From assembly GCA_019429205.1 (NCBI GenBank), contig JAHYIT010000031.1, forward strand, positions 1-43,196: a DNA stretch of 43,196 nt, in the 5' to 3' direction. The translations under genes and the position numbers were made by a program. This DNA is from Mariniphaga sp. Lineage in GTDB: Bacteria; Bacteroidota; Bacteroidia; Bacteroidales; Prolixibacteraceae. This document shows positions 1 to 7,436 of this stretch, piece by piece (position 1 is the first letter of the stretch; each line of letters begins with the position of its first letter). The notes beneath the pieces are model-generated. The model saw only the letters and a list, made by a program, of their open reading frames with translations, was not told the origin of the DNA and searched no databases.

Positions 1-2
1 CA

Positions 3-74
3 TTAAGAGATTTAAATGCTAAAGCCGGAAAAGACTCCGAAAAGGTTAATCACCGGGCTAAAGCGCCGGTGTAA
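3..74 (+). CDS. C-terminal tail of an unidentified gene (partial)
   Basis: An open frame runs in from the left window edge and stops with TAA at 72-74. It encodes 23 residues rich in Lys, Arg, Asp and Ala, ending in RAKAPV. The tail is hydrophilic with no motif, so I cannot name the family. It is followed by about 90 bp of AT-rich DNA carrying the fabD promoter. It could also be a chance frame, because only 24 codons are visible. Confidence 0.4.
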   Translation, partial: LRDLNAKAGKDSEKVNHRAKAPV

Positions 75-162
75 AAAATGATTGTTTGTTTTATGATTTA
101 AAACGTGGAATTTGTCTTACACCCGTTTTTTTCGCAGCTTTAATATTTTTCTCAAAATCCAT

Positions 163-170
163 TACCTTTG
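163..170 (+). promoter_or_regulatory. fabD promoter -7 box
   Basis: TACCTTTG matches the Bacteroidota -7 consensus TAnnTTTG and ends 25 bp before the fabD ATG. The matching -33 TTTG is weak. The longer in-frame ORF beginning at 112 would cover this box, which favours the ATG at 196. Confidence 0.55.
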
Positions 171-195
171 CAACCGGAATTTAAACGAGAAAATT

Positions 196-1083
196 ATGAA
201 AGCTTATGTTTTTCCCGGACAGGGAGCGCAATACCCCGGCATGGGGAAAGATTTATATGAGAACTCGGCTGAAATAAAAGCAATGTTTGAAAATGCCAAC
301 GAAATTCTTGGATTCAATATCACCGATATCATGTTTGAAGGAACAGTTGAGGATTTGAAACAAACCAGGGTAACGCAGCCGGCCATTTTTTTGCACTCAG
401 TTCTGTTAGCTAAAACCGTTGAAGATTTTTCACCCGATATGGTTGCCGGCCATTCTTTGGGCGAATTTTCGGCGCTGGTAGCAGCCGGTGCACTGACATT
501 TGAAGATGGCCTGGCTTTGGTTTCGAAACGTGCACAGGCCATGCAAAAAGCCTGCGAGGTGGAACCTTCCACCATGGCTGCCATTGTTGGGCTTGATGAT
601 GAATTGGTGGAGGAAGTGTGCCATGGTATCGACGATGTGGTGGTGGCTGCCAACTATAACTGTCCCGGTCAGTTGGTGATTTCAGGTTCGGTGGCCGGCG
701 TTGACAAAGCCTGCGAACTGCTTACCGGAAAAGGTGCAAAACGTGCGTTGAAACTTCCTGTTGGCGGCGCTTTTCACTCGCCGCTGATGGAGCCTGCCCG
801 CGAAGAACTGGCTGCGGCAATCGAATCCACAACATTCAGCACGCCGGTTTGTCCGGTTTATCAGAATGTAAACGCCCTGCCGGTAACCGACTTCGTGGAA
901 ATCAAACAAAACCTGATTGCCCAGTTAACGGCTCCGGTGCGGTGGACACAAACCGTAAAAAATATGATGGCCGACGGCGCAACATCATTCACAGAAATAG
1001 GGCCCGGAAAAGTATTGCAGGGGCTGGTAAAAAAGGTTGACCGGAATATGGAAACCAGCGGGATTGACAGATTGGAAAGCTAA
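196..1083 (+). CDS. fabD: malonyl-CoA:ACP transacylase FabD
   Basis: FabD moves the malonyl group from CoA to acyl carrier protein, supplying the extender unit for type II fatty acid synthesis in the cytoplasm. The 295-residue protein has the N-terminal FPGQGAQ motif at about residues 6-12, the nucleophile elbow GHSLGE with Ser87, and the catalytic His in GAFHSPLM (His194). Length is normal for the family. The frame is open from 112, but the ATG at 196 is preferred because homology begins there and a -7 box lies between. The stop abuts the stop of the convergent FMN-binding gene with no spacer, and no other fab gene is adjacent. Confidence 0.95.
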   Translation: MKAYVFPGQGAQYPGMGKDLYENSAEIKAMFENANEILGFNITDIMFEGTVEDLKQTRVTQPAIFLHSVLLAKTVEDFSPDMVAGHSLGEFSALVAAGALTFEDGLALVSKRAQAMQKACEVEPSTMAAIVGLDDELVEEVCHGIDDVVVAANYNCPGQLVISGSVAGVDKACELLTGKGAKRALKLPVGGAFHSPLMEPAREELAAAIESTTFSTPVCPVYQNVNALPVTDFVEIKQNLIAQLTAPVRWTQTVKNMMADGATSFTEIGPGKVLQGLVKKVDRNMETSGIDRLES

Positions 1084-1638
1084 TTATTTCATTGCTTGTT
1101 GCAGCAATTTTGTTTTCCACTGCACATCGTCGGTAATGGCATTTACCGAAATGGTAGCACCGGAAATGGCATCGATGTTTTTACCCACTTCCAGTATATG
1201 GTTTCCTTTAAAACCTTCAAACTGTTTTAGCCAGCCGCGGGCTGATATTTCGTGGCCGTAGCTTGCCTGGTAGTTGTAAACTTTTACGGTTTCAACTCCA
1301 AAACCGGCATTGTAAATGATAAAATAGTCGAAATACTCGCTGTCGAATTCATCGGCAGTTTTATTCCCCGACATTGAACAACCTCCGGCACGGCACGTTT
1401 TTACCCGTCCATAATGCAGGTAACCGTTTGTCTGAGCCTTGTTTTTTGATTGGATGAGGTAGAACTTATCGTGGGACAAAGCCTGGTTTTCCATCTTTTT
1501 TTCAATCAAAACAATTTCTTCTTTTCCAAACCGGGTGTTCAATTCTCTCATAACCGGCCTGGGCAGGTCATCAGGGAAGTTTTGCCCAACCGATAAACCA
1601 CTTGATAATAAGAATACTATTATAATGAAATTTTTCAT
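1084..1638 (-). CDS. secreted FMN-binding-domain protein
   Basis: This 184-residue protein starts with a signal peptide (hydrophobic 4-17, cleavage near VGQ) and ends in an FMN-binding domain of the RnfG/NqrC type. The stretch DAISGATIS near residue 160 matches the site where ApbE/Ftp-type flavin transferases attach FMN to Thr in known members. A Cys pair in the middle, TCRAGGC, may be a disulfide or a metal/heme contact. The gene lies 44 bp downstream of the porin gene on the same strand, so they are probably one operon. Taken together, a covalently flavinylated periplasmic or surface redox protein working with an outer-membrane pore is a reasonable inference. No apbE is visible here, and the electron donor and acceptor are unknown. 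Confidence 0.78.
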   Translation of the reverse strand: MKNFIIIVFLLSSGLSVGQNFPDDLPRPVMRELNTRFGKEEIVLIEKKMENQALSHDKFYLIQSKNKAQTNGYLHYGRVKTCRAGGCSMSGNKTADEFDSEYFDYFIIYNAGFGVETVKVYNYQASYGHEISARGWLKQFEGFKGNHILEVGKNIDAISGATISVNAITDDVQWKTKLLQQAMK

Positions 1639-1682
1639 TTTGATTTTTTAGCCTTTTAAATTCATGAATTTAACCCATTTAA

Positions 1683-2888
1683 CTAGAACATAATTCCAAC
1701 ACCTGCATTAAAAGTTTTTACAAATTCATTCTGAATGGCTGATTTTACAAACTGCATATCAACTTTAAGCAAAGCTCCCCGCGCCATTTCCCATTCCAGT
1801 CCGCTAATGATGGCTTTTTTATCGTAGGCTGGATTTGTTGTGCCTTGTTCAACAGTATTTTGTGTATTCCATTTTTCATAACGGATAAACGGAGTTAATT
1901 CTGAACGAACATTTTGCAAAGATCTGAAAACATTATAGGCTGCTTCCACATAAAAACCATTGAGTGAACTTCCCAAATCGTTGAGTGTGCCATCGGCTTT
2001 GGCTGTAAAGTGGTTGTACTGTTCCGTATTCGAAAGGTTTGTATAATAATATTGTCCTTTAAGTTTCCATCCTTTCACTGAATAACGTGCATCGAGGCCG
2101 AACATGGCCATTCCAACTACCGATGAGTCGGCTTTGGCAAGTGCGGCCTGGTCGTTTTTATTCACACCATTATACAGCGTACTTTGGGTGTTTCCGGCAT
2201 AAACCGATGCCCCCAAATTGAGTCCGCGAATACCAAAATATTCCACCTTGCCGGCAAAGTTCGGTGAGCTGAAAATACTTTCTGCACCTTTTTGCCTGCT
2301 GTTTCTCAATCCACTGCCCGAAAGTTTCGGACTTCCGTCATAACTCAAAAATCCGTTCATCAGGTAAGCCTGATATTTTAGAGATGCCGGCAAAATGTAC
2401 CCCATAAAACCGGCGCCAATTTCCCGCCAGGTGGTTGGTGTAATGTAGTTGTCAATTAACGGGCGTTCAACTCCTCTGAACAGGTTGGGCTCGTGGTATT
2501 CGTTTGTGATTCCCATTGGGGTGAGCATCAATCCGGCCCTGAAGTTGATGTAATTATTGATTTTGTGTTGTAAAAATGCCTGTTCAATATAAACTTCTTT
2601 TACATGTTCAAACTCGATTTCTGTAATGAACTGTGTGTTGTTGCTGAAACTGTATCCGAGCAACATGATAAACCGGTGCACATCCATTTTTCCGTTTTGC
2701 CTGATTTCAGCATCAACCGGCTGGTTGTAGTGAACGCCACCGTAACCGCCAATTTTTAAATTGCCATCGGTATGCAATAGGCGCTCGGCCACATTAAAAT
2801 GAAGGTTCCCCGGCAAACTGTCAGTTATTTGGGCATTTGCTAATCCGGAACATACCAAAATAAGGGCAAAAATCAAATTTCGTTTCAT
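1683..2888 (-). CDS. outer-membrane porin-like beta-barrel protein
   Basis: The 401-residue protein has a clear signal peptide (cleavage near ANAQ), then alternating polar/hydrophobic strands with many aromatic residues and a C-terminal strand ending in a hydrophobic-Phe pattern (GVGIMF), as in outer-membrane barrels. Layout and length resemble phosphate-selective porin O/P-like proteins of Bacteroidota; this is by general resemblance only. There is no SusC-like plug or TonB box. It is followed after 44 bp by the FMN-binding protein and preceded by its own -7 box. The substrate cannot be told from sequence. The pairing suggests passage of a redox substrate or a metal complex. Confidence 0.7.
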   Translation of the reverse strand: MKRNLIFALILVCSGLANAQITDSLPGNLHFNVAERLLHTDGNLKIGGYGGVHYNQPVDAEIRQNGKMDVHRFIMLLGYSFSNNTQFITEIEFEHVKEVYIEQAFLQHKINNYINFRAGLMLTPMGITNEYHEPNLFRGVERPLIDNYITPTTWREIGAGFMGYILPASLKYQAYLMNGFLSYDGSPKLSGSGLRNSRQKGAESIFSSPNFAGKVEYFGIRGLNLGASVYAGNTQSTLYNGVNKNDQAALAKADSSVVGMAMFGLDARYSVKGWKLKGQYYYTNLSNTEQYNHFTAKADGTLNDLGSSLNGFYVEAAYNVFRSLQNVRSELTPFIRYEKWNTQNTVEQGTTNPAYDKKAIISGLEWEMARGALLKVDMQFVKSAIQNEFVKTFNAGVGIMF

Positions 2889-2928
2889 GTTATTTTTGTT
2901 TGGATTTATTTTTAATAATTATCGGGGG

Positions 2929-2936
2929 CAAAACTA
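2929..2936 (-). promoter_or_regulatory. porin operon -7 box
   Basis: On the minus strand this reads TAGTTTTG, a fit to TAnnTTTG, about 40 bp before the porin ATG. It suggests that porin and FMN-binding genes form a unit separate from the CDF-hemerythrin-LuxR operon. Confidence 0.45.
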
Positions 2937-2956
2937 CATGAACGATTTGGAGCCTG

Positions 2957-2978
2957 AAATCCCAAGATGTTGGGATTT
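2957..2978. terminator. hairpin behind the LuxR gene
   Basis: AAATCCCAA and TTGGGATTT form a perfect 9-bp stem around a 4-base loop, immediately after the stop of the minus-strand LuxR gene. The T run lies on the plus-strand side, so as an intrinsic terminator it is better formed for plus-strand reading. It may instead be an RNA 3' stabiliser or an operator beside the porin promoter. Confidence 0.45.
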
Positions 2979-2979
2979 T

Positions 2980-3582
2980 TTAGATGAGATCTTCGGGGTT
3001 TATGGTTTCTGTGTCGAGAAGGTTGTTTAGAATGGCGTAAACAGTTAATCCTGAAATAGATTTAATGCCTGTTTTTTCGGTTATATTTTTCCGGTGCGAA
3101 ATAACTGTATGAATGCTGATGAACAGTTTTTCAGCAATCGCCTTGTTTGAGTGGCCAAGGGCAACCAGTTTAAGTACATCTTTTTCGCGTGTTGTAAGTT
3201 CTTCGCTATCCGTGTTTTTAGGCTTTCTTTGGGTTTTGTCCCAGCAGCGCGAAACCAGTTTCTGGAGTTGTGGTGCCTGGGTTTTTGTGGTGAAATAAAA
3301 TTTGCAAAAGGGTCGCGGTTCCGCTGGTTTTTCGTTGTCGTTTAAAAATGCAATCCATTTAACCTTGTTGTTTTTTTGAATTTGCTGAAAATTGGCCGTT
3401 TTTTCAGTCGCGTTGTATTCATAAATAATTACAATTTCCTGCCCTGTTAATTCACAAAACCCTTTTAATTCTTCCTTCTTTTCCAGTAAAATGATTTCTG
3501 TATTGAAATAATTGCGTAAAATGGCATTTATCCCTTTGCGAATGATTTCTGAGGAGTTTATGATGAAAATTTTCCTGTTCAT
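2980..3582 (-). CDS. LuxR-family regulator with a degenerate receiver domain
   Basis: The 200-residue protein has the layout of a NarL/FixJ response regulator: a receiver-like half (1-115) and a LuxR helix-turn-helix (about 125-190; TTREKDVLKL, then KAIAEKLFISIHTVISHRK). The receiver lacks key residues: the usual N-terminal acidic pair is replaced by NSS (IFIINSSE), and the phospho-acceptor position reads IVIIYEYN with no Asp. It is therefore probably not phosphorylated and may sense a ligand or partner. It starts 2 bp after the hemerythrin-like gene, so they are cotranscribed. Likely targets are its own operon or the porin/FMN operon next door, which is an inference from position. Confidence 0.8.
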   Translation of the reverse strand: MNRKIFIINSSEIIRKGINAILRNYFNTEIILLEKKEELKGFCELTGQEIVIIYEYNATEKTANFQQIQKNNKVKWIAFLNDNEKPAEPRPFCKFYFTTKTQAPQLQKLVSRCWDKTQRKPKNTDSEELTTREKDVLKLVALGHSNKAIAEKLFISIHTVISHRKNITEKTGIKSISGLTVYAILNNLLDTETINPEDLI

Positions 3583-3584
3583 TT

Positions 3585-4280
3585 TTATCTCCCCAGTTTA
3601 TTTTCAATCTCAATGGTTATTGGCATCAGAATTTTATCTTCAATCCGGGCATGGTCTTCCAGGTCTTTTTCGAACAGGGAAAGGGTGATTAAAAAGTCGT
3701 TACATATATTTTCGTCGTAATCGGGTGAAATGTATTTAATGATTAAATTTTTTAAATCGTTGAGTTTTTCGTCCACATTTGAATGTTCCTGTTCAAAAGA
3801 TCGAATGGTGTATTTGGGATCAATTTTATGGTTTTTTACCAGATTTATTACATAGGGAAAAACCCGCTCTTCCTCGTGATCAATATGTTGGTTAAGTTCT
3901 TTTTTATATTTTTTATAAAACACATCTACCATTTGCAATCCTTTAAAATCGTGGTGACTGCTGGCTATCAGTTTTGCAAGCAAATCATCGAGTTTTGGTA
4001 CGATGTGCTGAAAATAATATTGGTGCGTTTTGCGCAGGTAGTGTGTAATTTCCAGGGGTGAAAACGAAAGCAGTTCCTCCCGGGGAAAATACTCCTCGTT
4101 GTGATAAGTATTCACTATGGCAAGAAAAAATCCGGTACTGATTTTTCTTTCCCGGCAAATATCTTCAACCGTTTTGTTTTTTATTCCCAGTTTTATTCCA
4201 AAGCGGTTCAATACCGGAAGCAAATGATAATTCCGGTGAATGAGGTAGGAAAGTTTGTCGTTCTTTTTAAAAATTTCCAT
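3585..4280 (-). CDS. hemerythrin (HHE) domain protein, RIC/YtfE-like
   Basis: The 231-residue protein has an N-terminal segment (1-60) laid out like the DUF542 domain of iron-sulfur cluster repair proteins (YtfE/ScdA/RIC), followed by an HHE four-helix domain (about 75-228). Probable di-iron ligands are His and Glu residues in THQYYFQH, NQHIDHEEERVFP, EQEHSNVDE and DHARIEDKILMP. The Cys pair that usually marks DUF542 is missing; the equivalent stretch reads RFGIKLGIKNKT. Known relatives act in repair after nitrosative or oxidative damage, or in iron delivery. The gene is 17 bp after the CDF gene and 2 bp before the LuxR gene, so the three form an operon. Confidence 0.8.
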   Translation of the reverse strand: MEIFKKNDKLSYLIHRNYHLLPVLNRFGIKLGIKNKTVEDICRERKISTGFFLAIVNTYHNEEYFPREELLSFSPLEITHYLRKTHQYYFQHIVPKLDDLLAKLIASSHHDFKGLQMVDVFYKKYKKELNQHIDHEEERVFPYVINLVKNHKIDPKYTIRSFEQEHSNVDEKLNDLKNLIIKYISPDYDENICNDFLITLSLFEKDLEDHARIEDKILMPITIEIENKLGR

Positions 4281-4297
4281 GGTGTTTTATTTCTATT

Positions 4298-5188
4298 TCA
4301 GCAATCGGTATCACAATTTTGTTGCAGGTTTTTGTTTTCAATTTGAAAAGTGGTATGTCCAATGTTGAATTTTTTTTTCAGTTCTTTTTGAAGTAAAGTT
4401 ATAAAACCATCGTCGTTCCCATTGGGCATTACCAGGTGGGCTGTAAGTGCAATCTGTGTGGTGCTCATGGCCCAAATGTGCAGGTCGTGCAGATTTTCCA
4501 CCCCGCCTTTCGATTCAATAAAACTGCGCACTTTTTCCACATCAATATTTTTCGGAACTGCATCGAGTGCCAGGTTTAGTGAATCTGAAAACAACTGCCA
4601 GGTTCCCCAAAGAATTACAACAATAATGATGAAACTCATAACCGGGTCAATCCAGTTTTTGCCTGTTAACAGTATCAGCAACCCTGCTACCACAACACCG
4701 AGCGAAACGGCTGCATCAGCCGCCATGTGCAAAAAGGCACCACGAATATTCAAATCGTGTTTTTGTCCTTTCATAAATAACAATGCAGTAAAGGTGTTTA
4801 TAACTACGCCAATTCCTGCAACAATCATAACCTGTTTCCCTCCAACCGGTTGTGGGTTTTGTAATTTTTCGATAGCATCCCAGCCAATTGCCGCCACCGC
4901 GCCAAAAAGCAGGAGTGCATTTAAAATGGAAACCAGGATGGTTGTTTTTCGCAGTCCGTAAGTGTATTTTCCTTTTGGTTTAATGGTTGCCAGCCAGGCA
5001 GCGGTCCACGCAAATGCCAGGCCCAAAACATCGCTGGCGTTGTGCCCGGCATCGGCTAAAAGTGCTGAGGAGTTGGCCATAAGGCCGTAAAAAACCTCAA
5101 CCGCCACAAAAATTAGATTCAGGCCAATGCCAGTTGCAAAGGCCTTGCCGTGCTGGTTTGTATGCGTATGTTCATGCGTATGTGCCAA
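4298..5188 (-). CDS. cation diffusion facilitator (CzcD/ZitB-like) metal efflux protein
   Basis: The 296-residue protein has a His-rich N-terminus (MAHTHEHTHTNQH), six predicted membrane segments, the metal site ALLADAGHNASDV in TM2 and HMAADAAVS in TM5 (the HxxxD pairs of zinc-type CDF proteins), and a cytoplasmic C-terminal domain with NLHDLHIW. It should export Zn2+ or a similar divalent metal from the cytoplasm by proton exchange. The tail ends in two Cys (CDTDC). It is the first gene of an operon with the hemerythrin-like and LuxR genes. That linkage is unusual for a plain zinc exporter and suggests iron or redox stress. Confidence 0.9.
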   Translation of the reverse strand: MAHTHEHTHTNQHGKAFATGIGLNLIFVAVEVFYGLMANSSALLADAGHNASDVLGLAFAWTAAWLATIKPKGKYTYGLRKTTILVSILNALLLFGAVAAIGWDAIEKLQNPQPVGGKQVMIVAGIGVVINTFTALLFMKGQKHDLNIRGAFLHMAADAAVSLGVVVAGLLILLTGKNWIDPVMSFIIIVVILWGTWQLFSDSLNLALDAVPKNIDVEKVRSFIESKGGVENLHDLHIWAMSTTQIALTAHLVMPNGNDDGFITLLQKELKKKFNIGHTTFQIENKNLQQNCDTDC

Positions 5189-5323
5189 ATCTTTTTATTT
5201 TTATTCAGTCTGAATTAATAGCAAATTAAATACATTTTCATCTGTTTCAGCAAAAATTAAACGAATATGTTGACTTTTACAATCTAATATTTAGCCCATA
5301 TTTAACTTTTTCGGACAGATGAA

Positions 5324-6496
5324 TTGAGCGCACCTAAAATTTTTTCCGATTTTTACAGTTTACAAAAGAAAAACGGATTGAAGCCAAAAGCCAAAAAGCG
5401 GATTATTGTTTCGGTTACCAGCGACCTGGTTTCCGATAACCGGGTGCATAAAACCTGCACAACACTCACTGAAATGGGATTTGACATGTTGCTGGTGGGA
5501 AGAAAAATACCAGTCAGCCAGCCGCTATCTCTGCGAAACTACCAAACCAAACGGCTAAATCTTATTTTCAATAAAGGACCGCTGTTTTACGCCTGTTTTA
5601 ACTTACGTCTTTTTTGTTTATTGCTTTTTTCAACATTCGATTTGCTTTTGTCAAACGACCTTGATACACTTCCTGCAAATTTTCTGGTTTCAAAACTGAA
5701 AAATAAACCACTGGTTTACGACAGCCATGAGTTTTTTACCGAAGTACCGGAGTTGGTTCATCGTCCGCTGGTAAAAAAGTTTTGGGAATGGCTGGAAAGA
5801 AAAATGGTTCCGAAACTGAAACATGCTTATACGGTTTGCGATTCTATTGCCCAAATTTATACTGAAAAGTACGGCGTTCCTTTCCGGGTGGTACGTAATG
5901 TTCCGGTTGAGAAGAGTTCAGTCCAAAAAGGAAAAATAAATTCAGGCAAATCTGAAAAAATTATTTTGTACCAGGGTGCTGTAAATATTGGTCGCGGATT
6001 AAAACAGGCAATTATGGCTATGAAATTTGTCTCAAATGCACAGCTGGTTATTGCCGGAGACGGCGATATTAGGCAGGAACTGGAGCAGTTAACTGAAAGC
6101 CGGGAACTCAAAAATAAAGTTCAGTTTTTGGGCCGGTTATCCATTGAAGATTTGGAAAAACTTACTCCCCAAGCTCATTTGGGGCTTTCCATTGAAGAAG
6201 ATTTGGGATTGAACTACCGTTACGCTTTGCCAAATAAACTGTTCGATTACATTCAGGCAAAGGTTCCTGTTTTGGTGACCAACCTGCCCGAAATGGCTGC
6301 AATTGTGGAAAAATACGCGATAGGAAATGTAACCTTGTCGCTGGAGCCAAAGCATCTTGCAAAAGTTTTTTTAGAAATGCTGACAGACGAAAACAGTCGC
6401 AAAACCTGGGAAATAAATCTTAAAAAAGCAGCCGCTGAACTGACATGGGAAAATGAAAAAAAGGTTTTAACAGAAATTTTTCAACCGTTTTTGTAG
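5324..6496 (+). CDS. family 4-type glycosyltransferase
   Basis: The 390-residue protein is a GT-B glycosyltransferase of the GT4 type. The N-terminal half has the donor/acceptor entry segment SDNRVHKT and a YDSHEF motif; the C-terminal half has the Rossmann stretch LYQGAVNIGRGL, then VIAGDGD and the ligand segment YALPNKLFDYIQAKVPVL. It probably acts on a cell-surface glycan at the inner membrane. The only start preceding the conserved N-terminus is TTG at 5324: an in-frame stop lies 21 bp upstream and the next ATG is about 49 codons in. An ATG at 5319 runs out of frame into TGA after one codon. The stop touches the stop of the convergent ftsE gene. Confidence 0.85.
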   Translation: MSAPKIFSDFYSLQKKNGLKPKAKKRIIVSVTSDLVSDNRVHKTCTTLTEMGFDMLLVGRKIPVSQPLSLRNYQTKRLNLIFNKGPLFYACFNLRLFCLLLFSTFDLLLSNDLDTLPANFLVSKLKNKPLVYDSHEFFTEVPELVHRPLVKKFWEWLERKMVPKLKHAYTVCDSIAQIYTEKYGVPFRVVRNVPVEKSSVQKGKINSGKSEKIILYQGAVNIGRGLKQAIMAMKFVSNAQLVIAGDGDIRQELEQLTESRELKNKVQFLGRLSIEDLEKLTPQAHLGLSIEEDLGLNYRYALPNKLFDYIQAKVPVLVTNLPEMAAIVEKYAIGNVTLSLEPKHLAKVFLEMLTDENSRKTWEINLKKAAAELTWENEKKVLTEIFQPFL

Positions 6497-7213
6497 CTAA
6501 AATCCAAGCAGGCTTTCAAAGTCGAGAAGCACTTTTTCTTTGGCCGAATCGGTAATAAAGCCATTGGCGCAAACCAGGGTGCGGGCTGGTTTACTGGCAA
6601 TGGCAGCAAAATCGTGAGTAGCCATCATAATGGTTTTTCCTTCGCTGTTTAATTCCAAAAAAAGGTTCATAATTTCCGAAGAAGTTTCGGGGTCAAGGTT
6701 TCCTGTGGGCTCATCGGCTAAAATTAGCGGAGGATTGTTTAAAATGGCCCGGGCAATTACCACGCGCTGCTGTTCACCGCCACTAAGCTGGTGAGGCATT
6801 TTTTGTTTCTTTTTGGTCATACCCACGCGTTTTAGCACCTGTTCAATGCGTTCCAAAATGTCTAATTTGTTTTTCCAACCGGTAGCTTTCAATACAAAAG
6901 CCAGGTTTTCGTAAACATTTCTGTCGGGCAGTAACCTGAAATCCTGAAAAACAACTCCAAGTTTCCGGCGTAAAAGTGAAACATCCTTGTGCTTTATATT
7001 TTTTAAATTGAAACCGGCAACTTCACCTATGCCTTTTTGTAACGGAAGTTCGGCATTCAGAATTTTTATGAGACTCGATTTTCCGGTACCCACTTTCCCT
7101 GTAATATAAACGAATTCTCCTTCATGTACATCCAGGTTTACATCTGAAAGTATCAGTGAGTCAAGCTGGTATATGTCGGCACCAACAAGTTCAATTATTT
7201 TAATATTTGTCAT
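6497..7213 (-). CDS. ftsE: FtsE-like ABC ATPase
   Basis: The 238-residue ATPase has Walker [11 protein letters not shown]-loop [20 protein letters not shown], signature LSGGEQQR, Walker [13 protein letters not shown] and switch His in ATHDF. The QDFRLLPDR and NVYENLAF elements are typical of FtsE, which with FtsX in the inner membrane controls peptidoglycan hydrolases at division. No ftsX is adjacent, which is common in Bacteroidota, so the partner must lie elsewhere. A LolD-type or other MacB-like ATPase is the main alternative. The gene is transcribed away from the TPR gene and ends on the stop of the glycosyltransferase. Confidence 0.85.
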   Translation of the reverse strand: MTNIKIIELVGADIYQLDSLILSDVNLDVHEGEFVYITGKVGTGKSSLIKILNAELPLQKGIGEVAGFNLKNIKHKDVSLLRRKLGVVFQDFRLLPDRNVYENLAFVLKATGWKNKLDILERIEQVLKRVGMTKKKQKMPHQLSGGEQQRVVIARAILNNPPLILADEPTGNLDPETSSEIMNLFLELNSEGKTIMMATHDFAAIASKPARTLVCANGFITDSAKEKVLLDFESLLGF

Positions 7214-7351
7214 TTTTATAAATTCCTTTTCGAATATATACCTAATTTTTTTACCTGTTCATATAATAAAGAAAAGAAATAAACAGTTTCATGTTAAGAA
7301 AATTGAACACGTTCAGGCCATTTGAAAGGTTGATTATGTCTAAATTAGAAC

Positions 7352-7380
7352 TTTGGTTTCGGATGTCGGGCTTATCTTTG
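7352..7380 (+). promoter_or_regulatory. promoter of the TPR/beta-barrel operon
   Basis: TTTG at 7352-7355 and TATCTTTG at 7373-7380 are separated by 17 bp, a complete Bacteroidota -33/-7 promoter. Transcription should begin near 7386, about 50 bp before the chosen ATG. This rules out the longer ORF start at 7353, which overlaps the -33 box. Confidence 0.7.
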
Positions 7381-7436
7381 GCACGATATTTAACAGAACC
7401 TTTTGTTCTGTAACGAAAATAAGAAACAACTGTAAC

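Noticed and set aside
204-653. 149-codon ORF antisense to fabD
   Set aside because: Ser/Pro-rich shadow frame of a well-conserved gene.
5189-5323. Conserved promoter between the CDF and glycosyltransferase genes
   Set aside because: The region is AT-rich with only poor matches to TAnnTTTG, so no site can be supported.
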